Positions 40,535 through 49,882 of a stretch of 64,000 nucleotides of DNA are shown here, in pieces (within the stretch, counting starts at the first letter, position 1; each line of letters starts with the position of its first letter). The DNA is taken from positions 186,001 through 250,000 of the forward strand of contig CAVWFN010000020.1 of NCBI GenBank assembly GCA_963754285.1, in the 5' to 3' direction. The notes under the pieces were generated by a model, which saw only the letters and a program-made list of their open reading frames with translations, had not been told where the DNA came from and did not search any database. The stretch comes from RYN-133 sp963754285. GTDB lineage: Bacteria > Actinomycetota > Actinomycetes > Mycobacteriales > Jatrophihabitantaceae. Both the position numbers and the translations under genes were made by a program.

Positions 40535-40547
40535 ACCGTTTTTTCCT

Positions 40548-41375
40548 ATGACGAAGACATGGTTCATCACCGGTGCGTCCAAGGGCTTCGGCCGTGAGTG
40601 GACGATCGCAGCCCTCGAGCGCGGCGACCGCGTCGCAGCCACCGCGCGTGACCCGCACACGCTCGACGACCTCGCCGCGAAGTACGGCGACCTGCTGCTT
40701 GCGCAGCAGCTCGACGTCACCGATCGCAGCGCAGTGTTCGAGACGGTGCGCGCCGCGCACAAGCATTTCGGTCGGCTCGACGTGATCGTGAACAACGCGG
40801 GCTACGGACAATTCGGCATGGTCGAAGAGCTCAGCGAGGCCGACGCCCGCGACCAGATCGAGACGAACCTGTTCGGCGCGCTCTGGGTGACGCAGGCGGC
40901 GCTGCCCCTCCTGCGCGACCAGGGTGCGGGCCACATCCTGCAGGTCTCTTCGATCGGCGGCATCACCGCGTTCCCGAACGTCGGGATGTACCACGCGTCG
41001 AAGTGGGCCCTCGAAGGCATCAGCCAGGCGCTGGCGCAGGAGGTCGCGGAATTCGGCATCAAGGTCACGCTGATCGAGCCGACCGGCTACTCGACCGACT
41101 GGGCCGGCCCGTCCGCGCGGCACGCCACCGCAAACCCCGTCTACGACGGCGTACGCGAGGCGGCTGCAGCAGCGCGGGCGAAGCGGATCTCGGCACCGGG
41201 CGACCCGGTAGCGACCCGCGACGCGGTGCTCAAGGTCGTCGACGCCGAGAACCCGCCGCTGCGAATCTTCTTCGGCGCGGGCGTCCTGGACGTCGCGAAA
41301 GCCGACTATGCGAGCCGCATCGCCACCTGGGACGAGTGGGAGCCGGTCTCGATCGAGGCCCACGGGCAGGCCTGA
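40548..41375 (+). CDS. short-chain dehydrogenase/reductase
   Basis: The 275-residue protein has the nucleotide-binding TGASKGFG motif, DVTD, NNAG and the catalytic YHASKWAL (Tyr-x3-Lys), preceded by VSSIGG (Ser). It is a classical SDR. FGIKVTLIEPTGYSTDW is typical of SDRs near TetR regulators in actinobacteria. The substrate is unknown. Divergent from the TetR gene, which probably controls it. Confidence 0.93.
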   Translation: MTKTWFITGASKGFGREWTIAALERGDRVAATARDPHTLDDLAAKYGDLLLAQQLDVTDRSAVFETVRAAHKHFGRLDVIVNNAGYGQFGMVEELSEADARDQIETNLFGALWVTQAALPLLRDQGAGHILQVSSIGGITAFPNVGMYHASKWALEGISQALAQEVAEFGIKVTLIEPTGYSTDWAGPSARHATANPVYDGVREAAAAARAKRISAPGDPVATRDAVLKVVDAENPPLRIFFGAGVLDVAKADYASRIATWDEWEPVSIEAHGQA

Positions 41376-41383
41376 CTCGGGCC

Positions 41384-41427
41384 GCGGGCGGCGGGAAAAA
41401 ACTTCGTCGAAAGTTGTCGTCGCCCGC
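41384..41427 (+). terminator. possible terminator hairpin after the SDR gene
   Basis: GCGGGCG (41384-41390) pairs with CGCCCGC (41421-41427), and inside it AACTT (41400-41404) pairs with AAGTT (41411-41415). There is no T-run. The A-tract after GGCGGG could instead be part of an ECF-type promoter for the sigma factor gene (GGAA-like -35, CGTC-like -10), which cannot be decided here. Confidence 0.3.
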
Positions 41428-41566
41428 GACCCTGCGGGCTCATACCGGTGACCGCCTGATGCGCCAGGCATCGGCACGCCGGAAAGAGGGCTCGGTCTTG
41501 ACCTTCACCATCTGCGCCTGACAGCGGTGCCCGAATGGCCACTGCCGAAGAGTCCGGTGATGACGT

Positions 41567-43135
41567 ATGGTCCCGTCCGTGGATGATCGCGCCCTCGTGG
41601 CGGCGATCCGGGAGGGCAATTCCGTCGGGCTCGCCGGCGCGTACGACACCTATGGCGACGCGCTGTTCTCGTTCTGCCTGTCGATGCTGCACGAGCGCTC
41701 GAGCGCCGAGGACGCCGTCCAGGACACGTTCGTCGTTCTCGCCCAACGCGTCGGACAGCTGCGCGATCCGTCCCGGTTGCGGGCGTGGCTCTACGCCGTC
41801 GCGCGGTCGCAGTGCCTACGCCAGATGCGTTCGGCGCGACGGGTCGTACCGCTCGAGGCGTGGGACGAGTCGATGAACGCCGAGACGCCGGACATGGACG
41901 CGGCGCCGCACGGCGCACATCTGCAAGCACTCGTCTGGGCGGCGATGGGCGGCCTGAACACCGGCGAGCGGGCAGCGCTCGAACTGTCCCTTCGGCACGG
42001 GCTCGAGGGCGACGACCTGGCCGCTGCTCTCGACGTGACGCGGAGCAACGCGAACAAGCTGCTCGAACGTGGCCGCGCCGAACTCGAACGCAGCCTCGCC
42101 GCCTTGCTGGTCGCGCGCGATCCGTCCCGGTGCAGCGAACTCGCCGAGATCGTGGCCGGCTGGGACGGCGTGATGACGCCGCTCATGCGCAAGCGGATCG
42201 CACGCCACATCGACCGCTGCCCGGAGTGCGGTGAGCAGAAGAAGCGTCGCGTCAGTGCTGCCGCGCTGTTCTCGGTCATCCCGCTGTTGGCGGCCTCCGC
42301 AGAGCTGCGCTCGCGCGTGGTCGGCGGGTTCCGCCTCGTCTCCGACGACAGTGCGCTCGGCGCGCGCGACCGAGCCGCCGTGCAGAGCATCGCCGGCTAC
42401 GACGCGGCCGGCTTCCCGAGCACGCGCCCGCGACGCCGCCGCGTACGCGGCGCTGCCGCGGCGGCAGTCGTCGCTGCGCTGCTGGCCGGCGGCGTCATGC
42501 TGCACTCGGCAGCCTCGCCGGACTCGCGTCCGACCGCGGCGCTGGCAACGACGCGAACCTCGGCCGGTGCCGTCGCCACGTCCTCGGGTCCGTCAGTCTT
42601 CGTGACGTCGGCGCACGCGCGGCCCACCCGCTCCGCGACGCACTCGTCCGCACAGCACTCGAGGTCGGCTGCCCGGCCGTCGCCGACACTCACGAGCGTC
42701 GCCGTCGTGTCGACGAGCGTGCCCGCGACGCCGACGCCGCATCCACGCACGTCGACCACTCACCGTCCGGCACCGCACCCGACGCGTCCGACGCCGGCGC
42801 CACCCAAGACGTCGCGGACCCCGACCTCGCCTGCACCGGACACGAGCCCGACAACGCCGAAGCAGGCGGCGGTCACGGCGACGGTGAACCCCACCAAGTA
42901 CTCGGCCACGAGCGGCGGTTCGGGCATCCTCACGCTGTCGGTCACCGGCGCGCCCGTGCATTGGAGCGCGAGCGCTCCCGATGGCGTCACCTTCTCCCCC
43001 GCGTCCGGCACGATTCCCGCCGGAGCGACCGGTCACACGAAGGTGATCGTGCCGGCCGCGCCGACGGGGACGGTTGCGACGATCACGATCACTTGGGCGA
43101 CAGGAAGCACCACTACGACGATCACCTGGTCCTAG
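41567..43135 (+). CDS. ECF sigma factor fused to zinc-finger, membrane and extracellular domain
   Basis: The 522-residue protein begins with an ECF sigma factor: region 2 at about 15-85 (AEDAVQDTFVVLAQR, LRAWLYAVARSQCL) and region 4 at about 125-175 (LNTGERAALELSLRHGL then DVTRSNANKLLERGR). Next comes a zinc-binding H214-IDR-C218-PE-C221 site (anti-sigma-like zf-HC2) and a membrane helix (about 294-313, Ala/Val-rich). A long Thr/Ser/Pro linker (about 315-430) follows, and a final beta-sandwich-like domain (430-522, TATVNPTKYSATSGGSG). Both sigma and regulator are in one chain, so it can sense the outside directly. Confidence 0.88.
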   Translation: MVPSVDDRALVAAIREGNSVGLAGAYDTYGDALFSFCLSMLHERSSAEDAVQDTFVVLAQRVGQLRDPSRLRAWLYAVARSQCLRQMRSARRVVPLEAWDESMNAETPDMDAAPHGAHLQALVWAAMGGLNTGERAALELSLRHGLEGDDLAAALDVTRSNANKLLERGRAELERSLAALLVARDPSRCSELAEIVAGWDGVMTPLMRKRIARHIDRCPECGEQKKRRVSAAALFSVIPLLAASAELRSRVVGGFRLVSDDSALGARDRAAVQSIAGYDAAGFPSTRPRRRRVRGAAAAAVVAALLAGGVMLHSAASPDSRPTAALATTRTSAGAVATSSGPSVFVTSAHARPTRSATHSSAQHSRSAARPSPTLTSVAVVSTSVPATPTPHPRTSTTHRPAPHPTRPTPAPPKTSRTPTSPAPDTSPTTPKQAAVTATVNPTKYSATSGGSGILTLSVTGAPVHWSASAPDGVTFSPASGTIPAGATGHTKVIVPAAPTGTVATITITWATGSTTTTITWS

Positions 43136-43160
43136 CGGCGCCGGGTGAGGCCCGTCACGA

Positions 43161-43791
43161 GTGGTTGCGAAAACTAAGACGACCGGTCATATTGATTGGG
43201 TGCCCCGTCAAAGCGTGCGTCCCCAACTGGTCGAAGCGGCCCTGGAGCAGTTCCATTCCCGGGGCTTTCACAACTGCTCGGTCGACGACATCACCCGGGC
43301 CGCCGGCGTGCCGAAGGGCTCGTTCTACAACCACTTCGCCAGCAAGGACGCCCTCGCCGTCGAGGCGCTTGCAGCAGTACCAGCAGCGCTCGGTGTGGCG
43401 CACGACCGATGACGCCGACCTGCCGCCGCTGGTCAGGCTCCGGCACCGGTTCGAGGCGATGCGCGGTGTGCTGACCGAACGCGGCTACACCCGCGGCTGC
43501 CTCATCGGGAACATGGGCACCGAGCTGGCCGACCTGAATCCCGCCGTCAGCGCCGAGGTGCAAGCCAGCCTCGACTACCGCAGCGCGGCGACGACCGAGC
43601 TGCTGCGTCTTGCGCAGGAGCGCGGCGAGCTGGCCGCCGGTCTCAACCCGGACGTGCTCGGACCGTTCCTGACCAACGCATGGGAAGGCGTCGTGACCCG
43701 CACCAAGGTCTGCAAGACAGCACAGGCGATGGATGAGTTCTTCGCCGTGCTGGACGGATTGTCCGCAACGACTTCGGAAGTGACTTCGTGA
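43161..43791 (+). pseudogene. TetR-family regulator, frame broken by one base
   Basis: The N-terminal HTH (EAALEQFHSRGFHNCSVDDI, then AAGVPKGSFYNHFASKDAL) is in one frame. The ligand domain (QQYQQRSVWRTTDDADLPP to SATTSEVTS) is in another. Deleting one T in GCGCTTGCAG near 43369 joins them into a normal TetR protein of about 205 residues. The MFS gene overlaps its stop by 4 bases, so this should be its regulator. A GTG at 43161 and one at 43200 are possible starts, with a palindrome GACCGGTC at about 43179. Possibly an assembly error. Confidence 0.82.
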
Positions 43792-45017
43792 AGCTGTCCC
43801 GCACCACCACGTTCTGGGTTGTCGTAGCTGCCTATCTGACGTTGATGATCTCGGCGAGCACGCCGTCGCCGCTCTACGTCGTGTACCAGGCTGAATGGCA
43901 TTTCCCCACCTCGACGCTGACTGTCGTGTTCGGCGTGTACGCACTCGCGTTGCTCACCTCGCTGCTGACCGTCGGCGGGCTGTCCGATTTCATCGGACGT
44001 CGGCCCGTGCTCATCGCGGCGCTCGCACTGCTCACCGCGGCGATGATCGTGTTCGCCAACGCCGACGGCGTCGCATGGCTCTACGTCGCTCGAGTGATGC
44101 AGGGCCTCGCTGCCGGTGCCGCGATCGGAACGCTGAGCGCATCGATCGTCGCCCTCGCCCCCGAGGGCAAGGAGCGCCTGGCCGGGTTGTTGAATGCGTT
44201 GATCCCGAGCGTCGGGCTGGGTCTGGGCGCACTGATCGCCGGCGCTTTCGCCGAGTACGCCCCTGCGCCGACCGTGTTCGTCTTCGTCCTGGTGGCCGCC
44301 GCCCTCGCCGTTCTCGTGATCCTGTTCGCGTTCGCGCACGAGTCGGACGAGCTGCGCGATGGCGCGCTGGCCTCGCTCGTCCCCCGGCTGCGGGTAGCGC
44401 AACCGGTGCGCGCCGCGTTCGTCCGCGCGACTCCGTCGCTGTTCGCGCCGTGGGCGCAGATGGGACTCACGCTGTCGTTGCTGGTCTCCCTGGCCGCGGT
44501 GCAGTTCGGAATCACCAACAGGTTCGAGTCGGGCCTGATCGTCGTCGTTGTCTGTCTGGCCGCAGCGGTGTCCGGATTCCTGCTCCGCGATGTGATGCCG
44601 GGACGCACGAACAATCTCGGTGCGCTCGGGCTGATCGCCGGCGTGATCGTCACGCTGTACGGCCTGCACATCGACGAGTTGACGGTGTTCGTCATCGGTT
44701 CGGCCGTGGGTGGGCTCGGACTCGGTGGCTCGATGAGCGGCTCGATCCGCGCGCTCTCGGCGCTGCCGCAGCCTGCCGAACGCGGTGAGTTCTTCGCGGC
44801 GGTCTACACGGTTGGCTATCTCGCGTTCTCCGTCCCCGCCGTGGCTGCCGGCTTCGCGGCCGTGCACTACGGGCTGCGCGACACCACCTATGTCTACGGC
44901 GCCGGAGTGATCGTGTTGGCGCTCGCAGTGCTCGCGCTGTCCGAACCGCGCAACTCGTCCTCGCCCGAACCCGTCGGGGCCGAAACCCCCGAGCTCGTAT
45001 CGGCCTGCCGCGACTGA
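43788..45017 (+). CDS. MFS transporter
   Basis: The 409-residue protein has 12 membrane helices and starts MKLSRTTTFWVVVAAYLTLM. Loop 2-3 (VGGLSDFIGRRPVLI) shows motif A, and the N-terminal half (GLAAGAAIGTLSASIVALAP) resembles the actinobacterial drug/H+ antiporter-like MFS. Export of an antibiotic or metabolite is likely. It overlaps the TetR gene by 4 bases and ends convergently, overlapping the 3' end of the DHA2-type transporter gene. Confidence 0.88.
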   Translation: MKLSRTTTFWVVVAAYLTLMISASTPSPLYVVYQAEWHFPTSTLTVVFGVYALALLTSLLTVGGLSDFIGRRPVLIAALALLTAAMIVFANADGVAWLYVARVMQGLAAGAAIGTLSASIVALAPEGKERLAGLLNALIPSVGLGLGALIAGAFAEYAPAPTVFVFVLVAAALAVLVILFAFAHESDELRDGALASLVPRLRVAQPVRAAFVRATPSLFAPWAQMGLTLSLLVSLAAVQFGITNRFESGLIVVVVCLAAAVSGFLLRDVMPGRTNNLGALGLIAGVIVTLYGLHIDELTVFVIGSAVGGLGLGGSMSGSIRALSALPQPAERGEFFAAVYTVGYLAFSVPAVAAGFAAVHYGLRDTTYVYGAGVIVLALAVLALSEPRNSSSPEPVGAETPELVSACRD

Positions 45018-46423
45018 CGATCCTTGGGCATCATCCACATCGCGACGACCACCAATATCGCGACGACGACCACGGCGAGATAGACGTTGTGGATCGCGTC
45101 GCTCAGCGGCTCGGTCTCACGTGAGTGATTCGCGATCGCGCCGAACACGGCGACGCCGACGGCACTGCCAGTCGAACGGAAGAACATGTTGGTGCCGGTG
45201 ACGACACCGCGCTGCTGCCAGCCGACGCTGGTCTGCGCGGCGATCAGCGACGGTGTGGCCGACAAGCCCATGCCGAGACCGATGACGAAGCACATCGCGC
45301 CGACCTCGACAACGCTCGAGGACGGTCCGAGCAGCAGCAACAACGCCGAACCGGCAACGACCAGGCCTGCGCCGACGAGGCTGCACACCCGGAAGCCGAC
45401 CCGCAGATAGATCTTGCCCGCCTGTGATGAAGAGACCGGCCAGCCCATCGTGAGCGTGGCCAGCGCGAAGCCCGCGACCACCGGACCGGTGCCGAGCACG
45501 ACTTGCACGTAGGTGGGAATGTAAGAGCTGAGGCCGATCACGATCGCGCCGATACCGCACGAGGCGAGGCTGCTCGTGATGAGCAGCCGACGCCGGAACA
45601 CCCAGACCGGCAGCACCGGGTCGGCGGCGCGGCGTTCGATGAACGCGAAGGCGACGAGCAGCGCGGCGCCGAGACCGAGGATGAGCACGCCCGGAACCGA
45701 ACCCCACGCCCAGGCCTGACCTCCTTCGAGCACGCCGAGGATCAGCAGGGTCAGCCCCGCCGTCAGCGTGACTGCGCCCGGGTAGTCGATGGTCGGGCGC
45801 GTTCGCGTGACCTTCTCGTGGAATCGTCGCCGGATCATCAACGCGGCGGCGATCGAGAGCGGGATGTTGATGAAGAAGATCCATCGCCAGCTGATGTACT
45901 CGCTGAAGACTCCGCCGAGCGTCGGACCGATGACCGAACTGATGCCCCACACGCTGGCCAGGTAGCCCTGTACCTTCGCCCGCTCCTGCAGCGAGTACAC
46001 GTCGCCGACGATCGTGACGGCCATCGGGAAGACGGCGCCGGCACCGAGTCCCTGCACCGCGCGGAACGCGATCAGCACGACCATGTTCCCTGCAACGCCG
46101 CACATGATCGAGCCGGCGAGGAAGAGCCCTATTCCGAGCAGCATGATCGGTTTGCGGCCGAACAGGTCGGCGAGCTTGCCGTAGATCGGCGTCGTCACCG
46201 CCTGCGCGAGCAGATAGATCGAGAACAGCCACGGGAACTGGGCGAAGCCGCCGATGTCCTTGACGATCGACGGCACGGCGGTCGCGATGATCGTCGAATC
46301 GATCGCGACCAGGCCCGTCGAGAGCATGAGCGCGAGCAGCAGTGGGCCACGTTCGGACCGCAGCCCGACGTTGTTGGTAGTCAGAGTGTTGCCGTCCGAT
46401 GGTCGGGGAGGTTGCCATGTCAA
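44894..46423 (-). CDS. DHA2-type multidrug MFS transporter (start disturbed)
   Basis: The protein has the 14-helix DHA2 layout, with LRSERGPLLLALMLSTGLV, STIIATAVPSIVKDIGGFAQ and the motif YGKLADLFGRKPIML. It probably exports drugs or lipophilic compounds. No ATG is in frame near the expected N-terminus; the frame opens with TTG at 46423. An ATG at 46418 is out of frame by one base. Removing one C from the CCCC run (46405-46408) would give MATSRPSDGN before TLTTNNVGLRSERG, which looks natural. The stop overlaps the convergent MFS gene by 124 bases. Length about 509 residues. Confidence 0.82.
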   Translation of the reverse strand: MTWQPPRPSDGNTLTTNNVGLRSERGPLLLALMLSTGLVAIDSTIIATAVPSIVKDIGGFAQFPWLFSIYLLAQAVTTPIYGKLADLFGRKPIMLLGIGLFLAGSIMCGVAGNMVVLIAFRAVQGLGAGAVFPMAVTIVGDVYSLQERAKVQGYLASVWGISSVIGPTLGGVFSEYISWRWIFFINIPLSIAAALMIRRRFHEKVTRTRPTIDYPGAVTLTAGLTLLILGVLEGGQAWAWGSVPGVLILGLGAALLVAFAFIERRAADPVLPVWVFRRRLLITSSLASCGIGAIVIGLSSYIPTYVQVVLGTGPVVAGFALATLTMGWPVSSSQAGKIYLRVGFRVCSLVGAGLVVAGSALLLLLGPSSSVVEVGAMCFVIGLGMGLSATPSLIAAQTSVGWQQRGVVTGTNMFFRSTGSAVGVAVFGAIANHSRETEPLSDAIHNVYLAVVVVAILVVVAMWMMPKDRQSRQADTSSGVSAPTGSGEDELRGSDSASTASANTITPAP

Positions 46424-46436
46424 GTTTACTGAAGAC

Positions 46437-47346
46437 GTGCCGACCGAACCGACCGTTGTCGTCGTGGGCAGTCTCAACCTCGATCTGATCGTGAACGTCG
46501 CGGCCCTGCCGCGACGCGGCGAGACCGTGGTCGGGACGTCCGTGCAGCTGCTGCCCGGCGGCAAGGGCGCGAACCAGGCAGCTGCCGCCGCGTCGCTGTC
46601 GTCGTCGGTCGCGATGATCGGGCGGGTCGGCGACGACTCGTCCGGTGCGGTGCTCGTCGACGAACTGCGCTCGCGCGGCGTGGACGTGTCGGGTGTCGCG
46701 ACGTCGGACGAGCCGACGGGAACTGCAACCGTCGTCGTCGAGGACGGCAGTGGCGAGAACCTGATCGTCGTCGCGCCAGGCGCGAACGCAACACTGGCGG
46801 CCGACGACGTCGCCGTCGCGGCGGTCGAGTCGGCCCGAGGTCGTGCTCCTGCAGCTGGAGATCCCGCTGGCGGCGGTGTCGGCCGCGGTGTCGCACGCCG
46901 GCGGGCTGGTCGTGCTGAATCCTGCGCCGCCGGCCGACTTGCCATCCGAGCTGCTGTCGCGCGTCGATGTGCTCGTCCCGAACGAGTGGGAGCTGGCTCG
47001 GCTGGCAGGCCGCTCCCCCGTCGACGATTCGCCGTCATCGGTGGCGGAGCTCGTCCGGTCGATCACGTCGCGTGACGCGGTCGTGACACTCGGCGCGCGA
47101 GGCGCCCTGGTCGTCACGTCGTCCGGCGAGATCTCGCTCGTCGCGCCACCCGAAGTGGACGTGGTCGACACGACCGGCGCGGGTGACTGCTTCTGCGGGG
47201 CGTTGTGCGTCGCGCTGGCGCGCGGCGACGCACTGGTGGATGCCGCTCGGTACGCGGTCGTCGCAAGTGCACTGTCGACGTCCGGTGTCGGTGCACGTGG
47301 CGCGCTGCCGACTGATGCGGACATCCGCGCTGTGCACGATTCGTAG
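46437..47346 (+). pseudogene. ribokinase-like PfkB kinase, frame broken by one base
   Basis: The N-terminal part (TVVVVGSLNLDLIVNVAALP, LPGGKGANQAAAAASLSS) is in one frame. The rest (VVLLQLEIPLAAVSAAVSHA, NPAPPADLPSELLS and the catalytic DTTGAGDCFCGAL) is in another. One base too many in the CCC run at 46834-46836 explains it. Joined, it is a normal PfkB/ribokinase of about 302 residues, which phosphorylates a sugar (ribose by family). The start GTG 46437 is divergent from the DHA2 gene. It is followed by the proline racemase-like gene at 10 bases. Confidence 0.82.
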
Positions 47347-47355
47347 GCTGGCGCA

Positions 47356-48364
47356 ATGAGGGTGAGCAGCGTCGATTACCACACCGCGGGCGAGCCGTTC
47401 CGGATCGTGACCGGTGGCGTCGCCGAGATCGCCGGTGACACCGTGCCTGCGCGCCGCGTGACTGCCTCGCAGATCACCGGACATCGATCGCGTGCGGCAG
47501 CTGCTCGTGCAGGAACCGCGTGGTCATGCCGACATGTACGGCTGCTTCGTGGTTCAACCCGACTCGGCCGGCGCGGACTTCGGCGTGCTGTTCTGGCACA
47601 AGGACGGGTACTCGACCGCGTGCGGGCACGGCACGATCGCGCTCGGTGCCTGGGCGGTCGATTCCGGACTGGTCGCCGCTGCCGCCGACGGCGCTACCGA
47701 CGTGACGATCGACGTCCCGTCCGGCCGGGTCGTTGCCCGCGTGCAGCGTGTCGGCGGCGTCACCCGTGAGATCACGTTCCGCAATGTTGCGTCGTATGTG
47801 GTCGCCCGCGATGTTCCTTTGACGACCTCACGCGGGTCGATCGCTGTCGATCTTTCGTGGGGCGGCGCGCTGTATGCCTCGGTACCCGCGTCGCGGGTCG
47901 GGCTGTCGGTATCGCGTGACTCGTATCGCGAGTTGATCGACATCGGCCGCGAGATCAAGTGGGCGCTGAACGACACCGAGCTCGCCAAGCATCCGCACGA
48001 TGATCGGTTGTCGGGCGTGTACGGCACGATCCTGTTCGACACGTTGCCTGACAGCGCCGAGGGACCCGTGCAACGCAATGTCACGATCTACGCCGACGGT
48101 GCGGTGGATCGTTCGCCGTGCGGGTCAGGAACCGCGGCGCGCGTCGCTTTGCTGCACGATGACGGCAGCCTTGGCGGCGGACGGAAGCTGACTCATCATT
48201 CGCTGATCGACACCACGTTCAGCGCTTCGGTGGCCGATGTCGTAACAGTCGACGGACATGCCGCCGTGATCCCCGAGGTGTCGGGGATGGCGTATCGCAC
48301 CGGCGAGCACACGTTCACCCTCGACGACAACGATCCGGTCGGGACGGGCTTCGTGCTGCGATAG
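47356..48364 (+). pseudogene. proline racemase / hydroxyproline epimerase family, frame broken by one base
   Basis: The N-terminus (MRVSSVDYHTAGEPFRIVTG) is in one frame. DIDRVRQLLVQEPRGHADMYG and all later sequence are in another, with the shift near 47476-47490. Joined, it gives a standard protein of about 335 residues. Two catalytic Cys are seen: STACGHGTIALG and SPCGSGTAARV. The two-Cys pattern is that of proline racemase or 4-hydroxyproline 2-epimerase; the dehydratase variant has Thr or Ser in one of these. No proline catabolic genes are adjacent. Confidence 0.82.
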
Positions 48365-48604
48365 TGCTGTCCGGGAAGAGCGAATCGATTAAGGACGACA
48401 CGACCCCCACAGGTCTCATGGTCAAGCCGGCAGCGCAGGACAACACCAACGCGGCTTATCCGACCCGAGCGCAGAATGACCACAGCAGGATGACCCGCCA
48501 CGATCAGGGACATCCCGAGCGCAGGACGAGTAGTCAGTCTTGGTCCACGAAAGTCGACCGAGTTACCCCGGTTCTTCGACCACGAACGCATCCGGCAGGT
48601 CCGG
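48365..48604. other. 240-base intergenic stretch
   Basis: It lies between the proline racemase-like gene and the broken HNH gene, which converge. I see no supported gene, tRNA or clear terminator hairpin. Confidence 0.5.
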
Positions 48605-49827
48605 CTACGGATCGGCGGCAGGTGATTCGTCGATCGGTTTGCCGTAGCGCCGCCCCGTGGGCGAGGTCCACCAGGTCGTCCCGGCCTCGTCGCGGAACAC
48701 CGACCAGCCGGCGTCGTGCTTGCAGTGGTGATGCCGCGAGCAGAGTGGTTCGAGGTTCGCGATCACGGTGTTGTGTCCGTTGAAGGGGATGATGTGGTCG
48801 CACTCGGAGTTGATCGCCCTGCGGTTGCAGCCGGGGAAGCGGCAGGTCGGATGCTGCGCGGCCACCCAGCGCAGCTGGGCCGATGAGGGGAAGCGGCGTT
48901 CGGGGTGGTCGTCGATCCCGCACTGCGGGGATCACACGACCTGCGGAGTCGACCAGGATCCGGTCGATGCGCGTGGAGGGGTCGGCGAGGATGTCGCGGA
49001 CCTGGCTGGCCGGGATCGGGCCGTAGCCGGCCAACTCACCCGGCAGGTCGCTCGACCCGTCGGCGGTGTCTTCGCCGGACGAGGACCTGCACCCGCATCC
49101 CGCGCGCCGGCGTCCCCGCCGCTGTGCGTCCCAGCACCAGGTCACGCAACGCGTCGGCGCGGCGCTGATCCATCGTGCGCGCGTCACTCGCTGTGTCGGC
49201 CTGCTTCGCGAGCTCGGTCAGCCGGGCAAACATCGCTTCGCCGTCCGCGGCCGTGTGCGTCGACCAGAGCCCAGCCATGCCGTCGGGCAACGGAGTGCAG
49301 TGCACCAGCCGCTGCGCCTTGGCCTCGACGTGGCGTTCTTCCGCCTTGCGGGTGTCCAAGCGGGCGATGGTGCGCCGCAAGGCCGCCCGGAACTGCGTCA
49401 CCGTCAGCTCTGGCGCACGGCCGAGCACCTTCTCTTCGACCTTGCTGATCACGCCCGCGTCCAGCTGGTAGGTCAGCTCCGCCGCGACCCGCACGTGGGC
49501 ATCGCTGATGCGCCCGGCCTCGTGCAACGCAAGCAGCCGCGGCAGCTTGGCGACCAGATGCGCGGCCTGCATCAACCGCGTCTTCGCGTAGTCCGGCGAC
49601 CACCGCAACGCACAAGCGACCTCGTCGCGCGCCCACTCCCTGTCATCGCACGGATCATGGATCGAGGCCAGGTGCCGCTCGATACGCGCATCAACCCGAG
49701 CCCGGAGCTGAGTCAGCTCCGCCAGATTCTCGAACTTCTGATCGCGCGTGCACGCCGCAGGATCCACCCGCAACAACCGCTCGATCTTCCTCGCCACAAC
49801 CCGCACACTACGAACAGGGTCTGACAC
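48605..49827 (-). pseudogene. DUF222-HNH endonuclease family (13E12-type), broken in two places
   Basis: Three frames carry one family protein. The first is MSDPVRSVRVVARKIERLL to LPDGMAGLWSTHTAADG and GMRVQVLV, with the DUF222 helical part. The second, from GEDTADGSSDLPGELAGYGP to VDSAGRVIP, contains the conserved GYGPIPASQVRDIL region. The third has the HNH nuclease motif CRFPGCNRRAINSECDHIIP, then CSRHHHCKHDAGW. The breaks lie near 49072-49085 and in the GGGG run near 48927-48930, both consistent with one extra base. Such genes are multi-copy and often decayed in actinobacteria. Confidence 0.82.
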
Positions 49828-49882
49828 TTTCGGGCCAGAATCCTCAACTATGCCAGCGAATTCCGTCCCCGAGCGCCGCGCA

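Noticed and set aside
46418..46426. TTGACA on the minus strand near 46423 as a promoter -35 element
   Set aside because: The frame and the expected N-terminus place it at the DHA2 transporter start, and no -10 sequence at suitable spacing was found.
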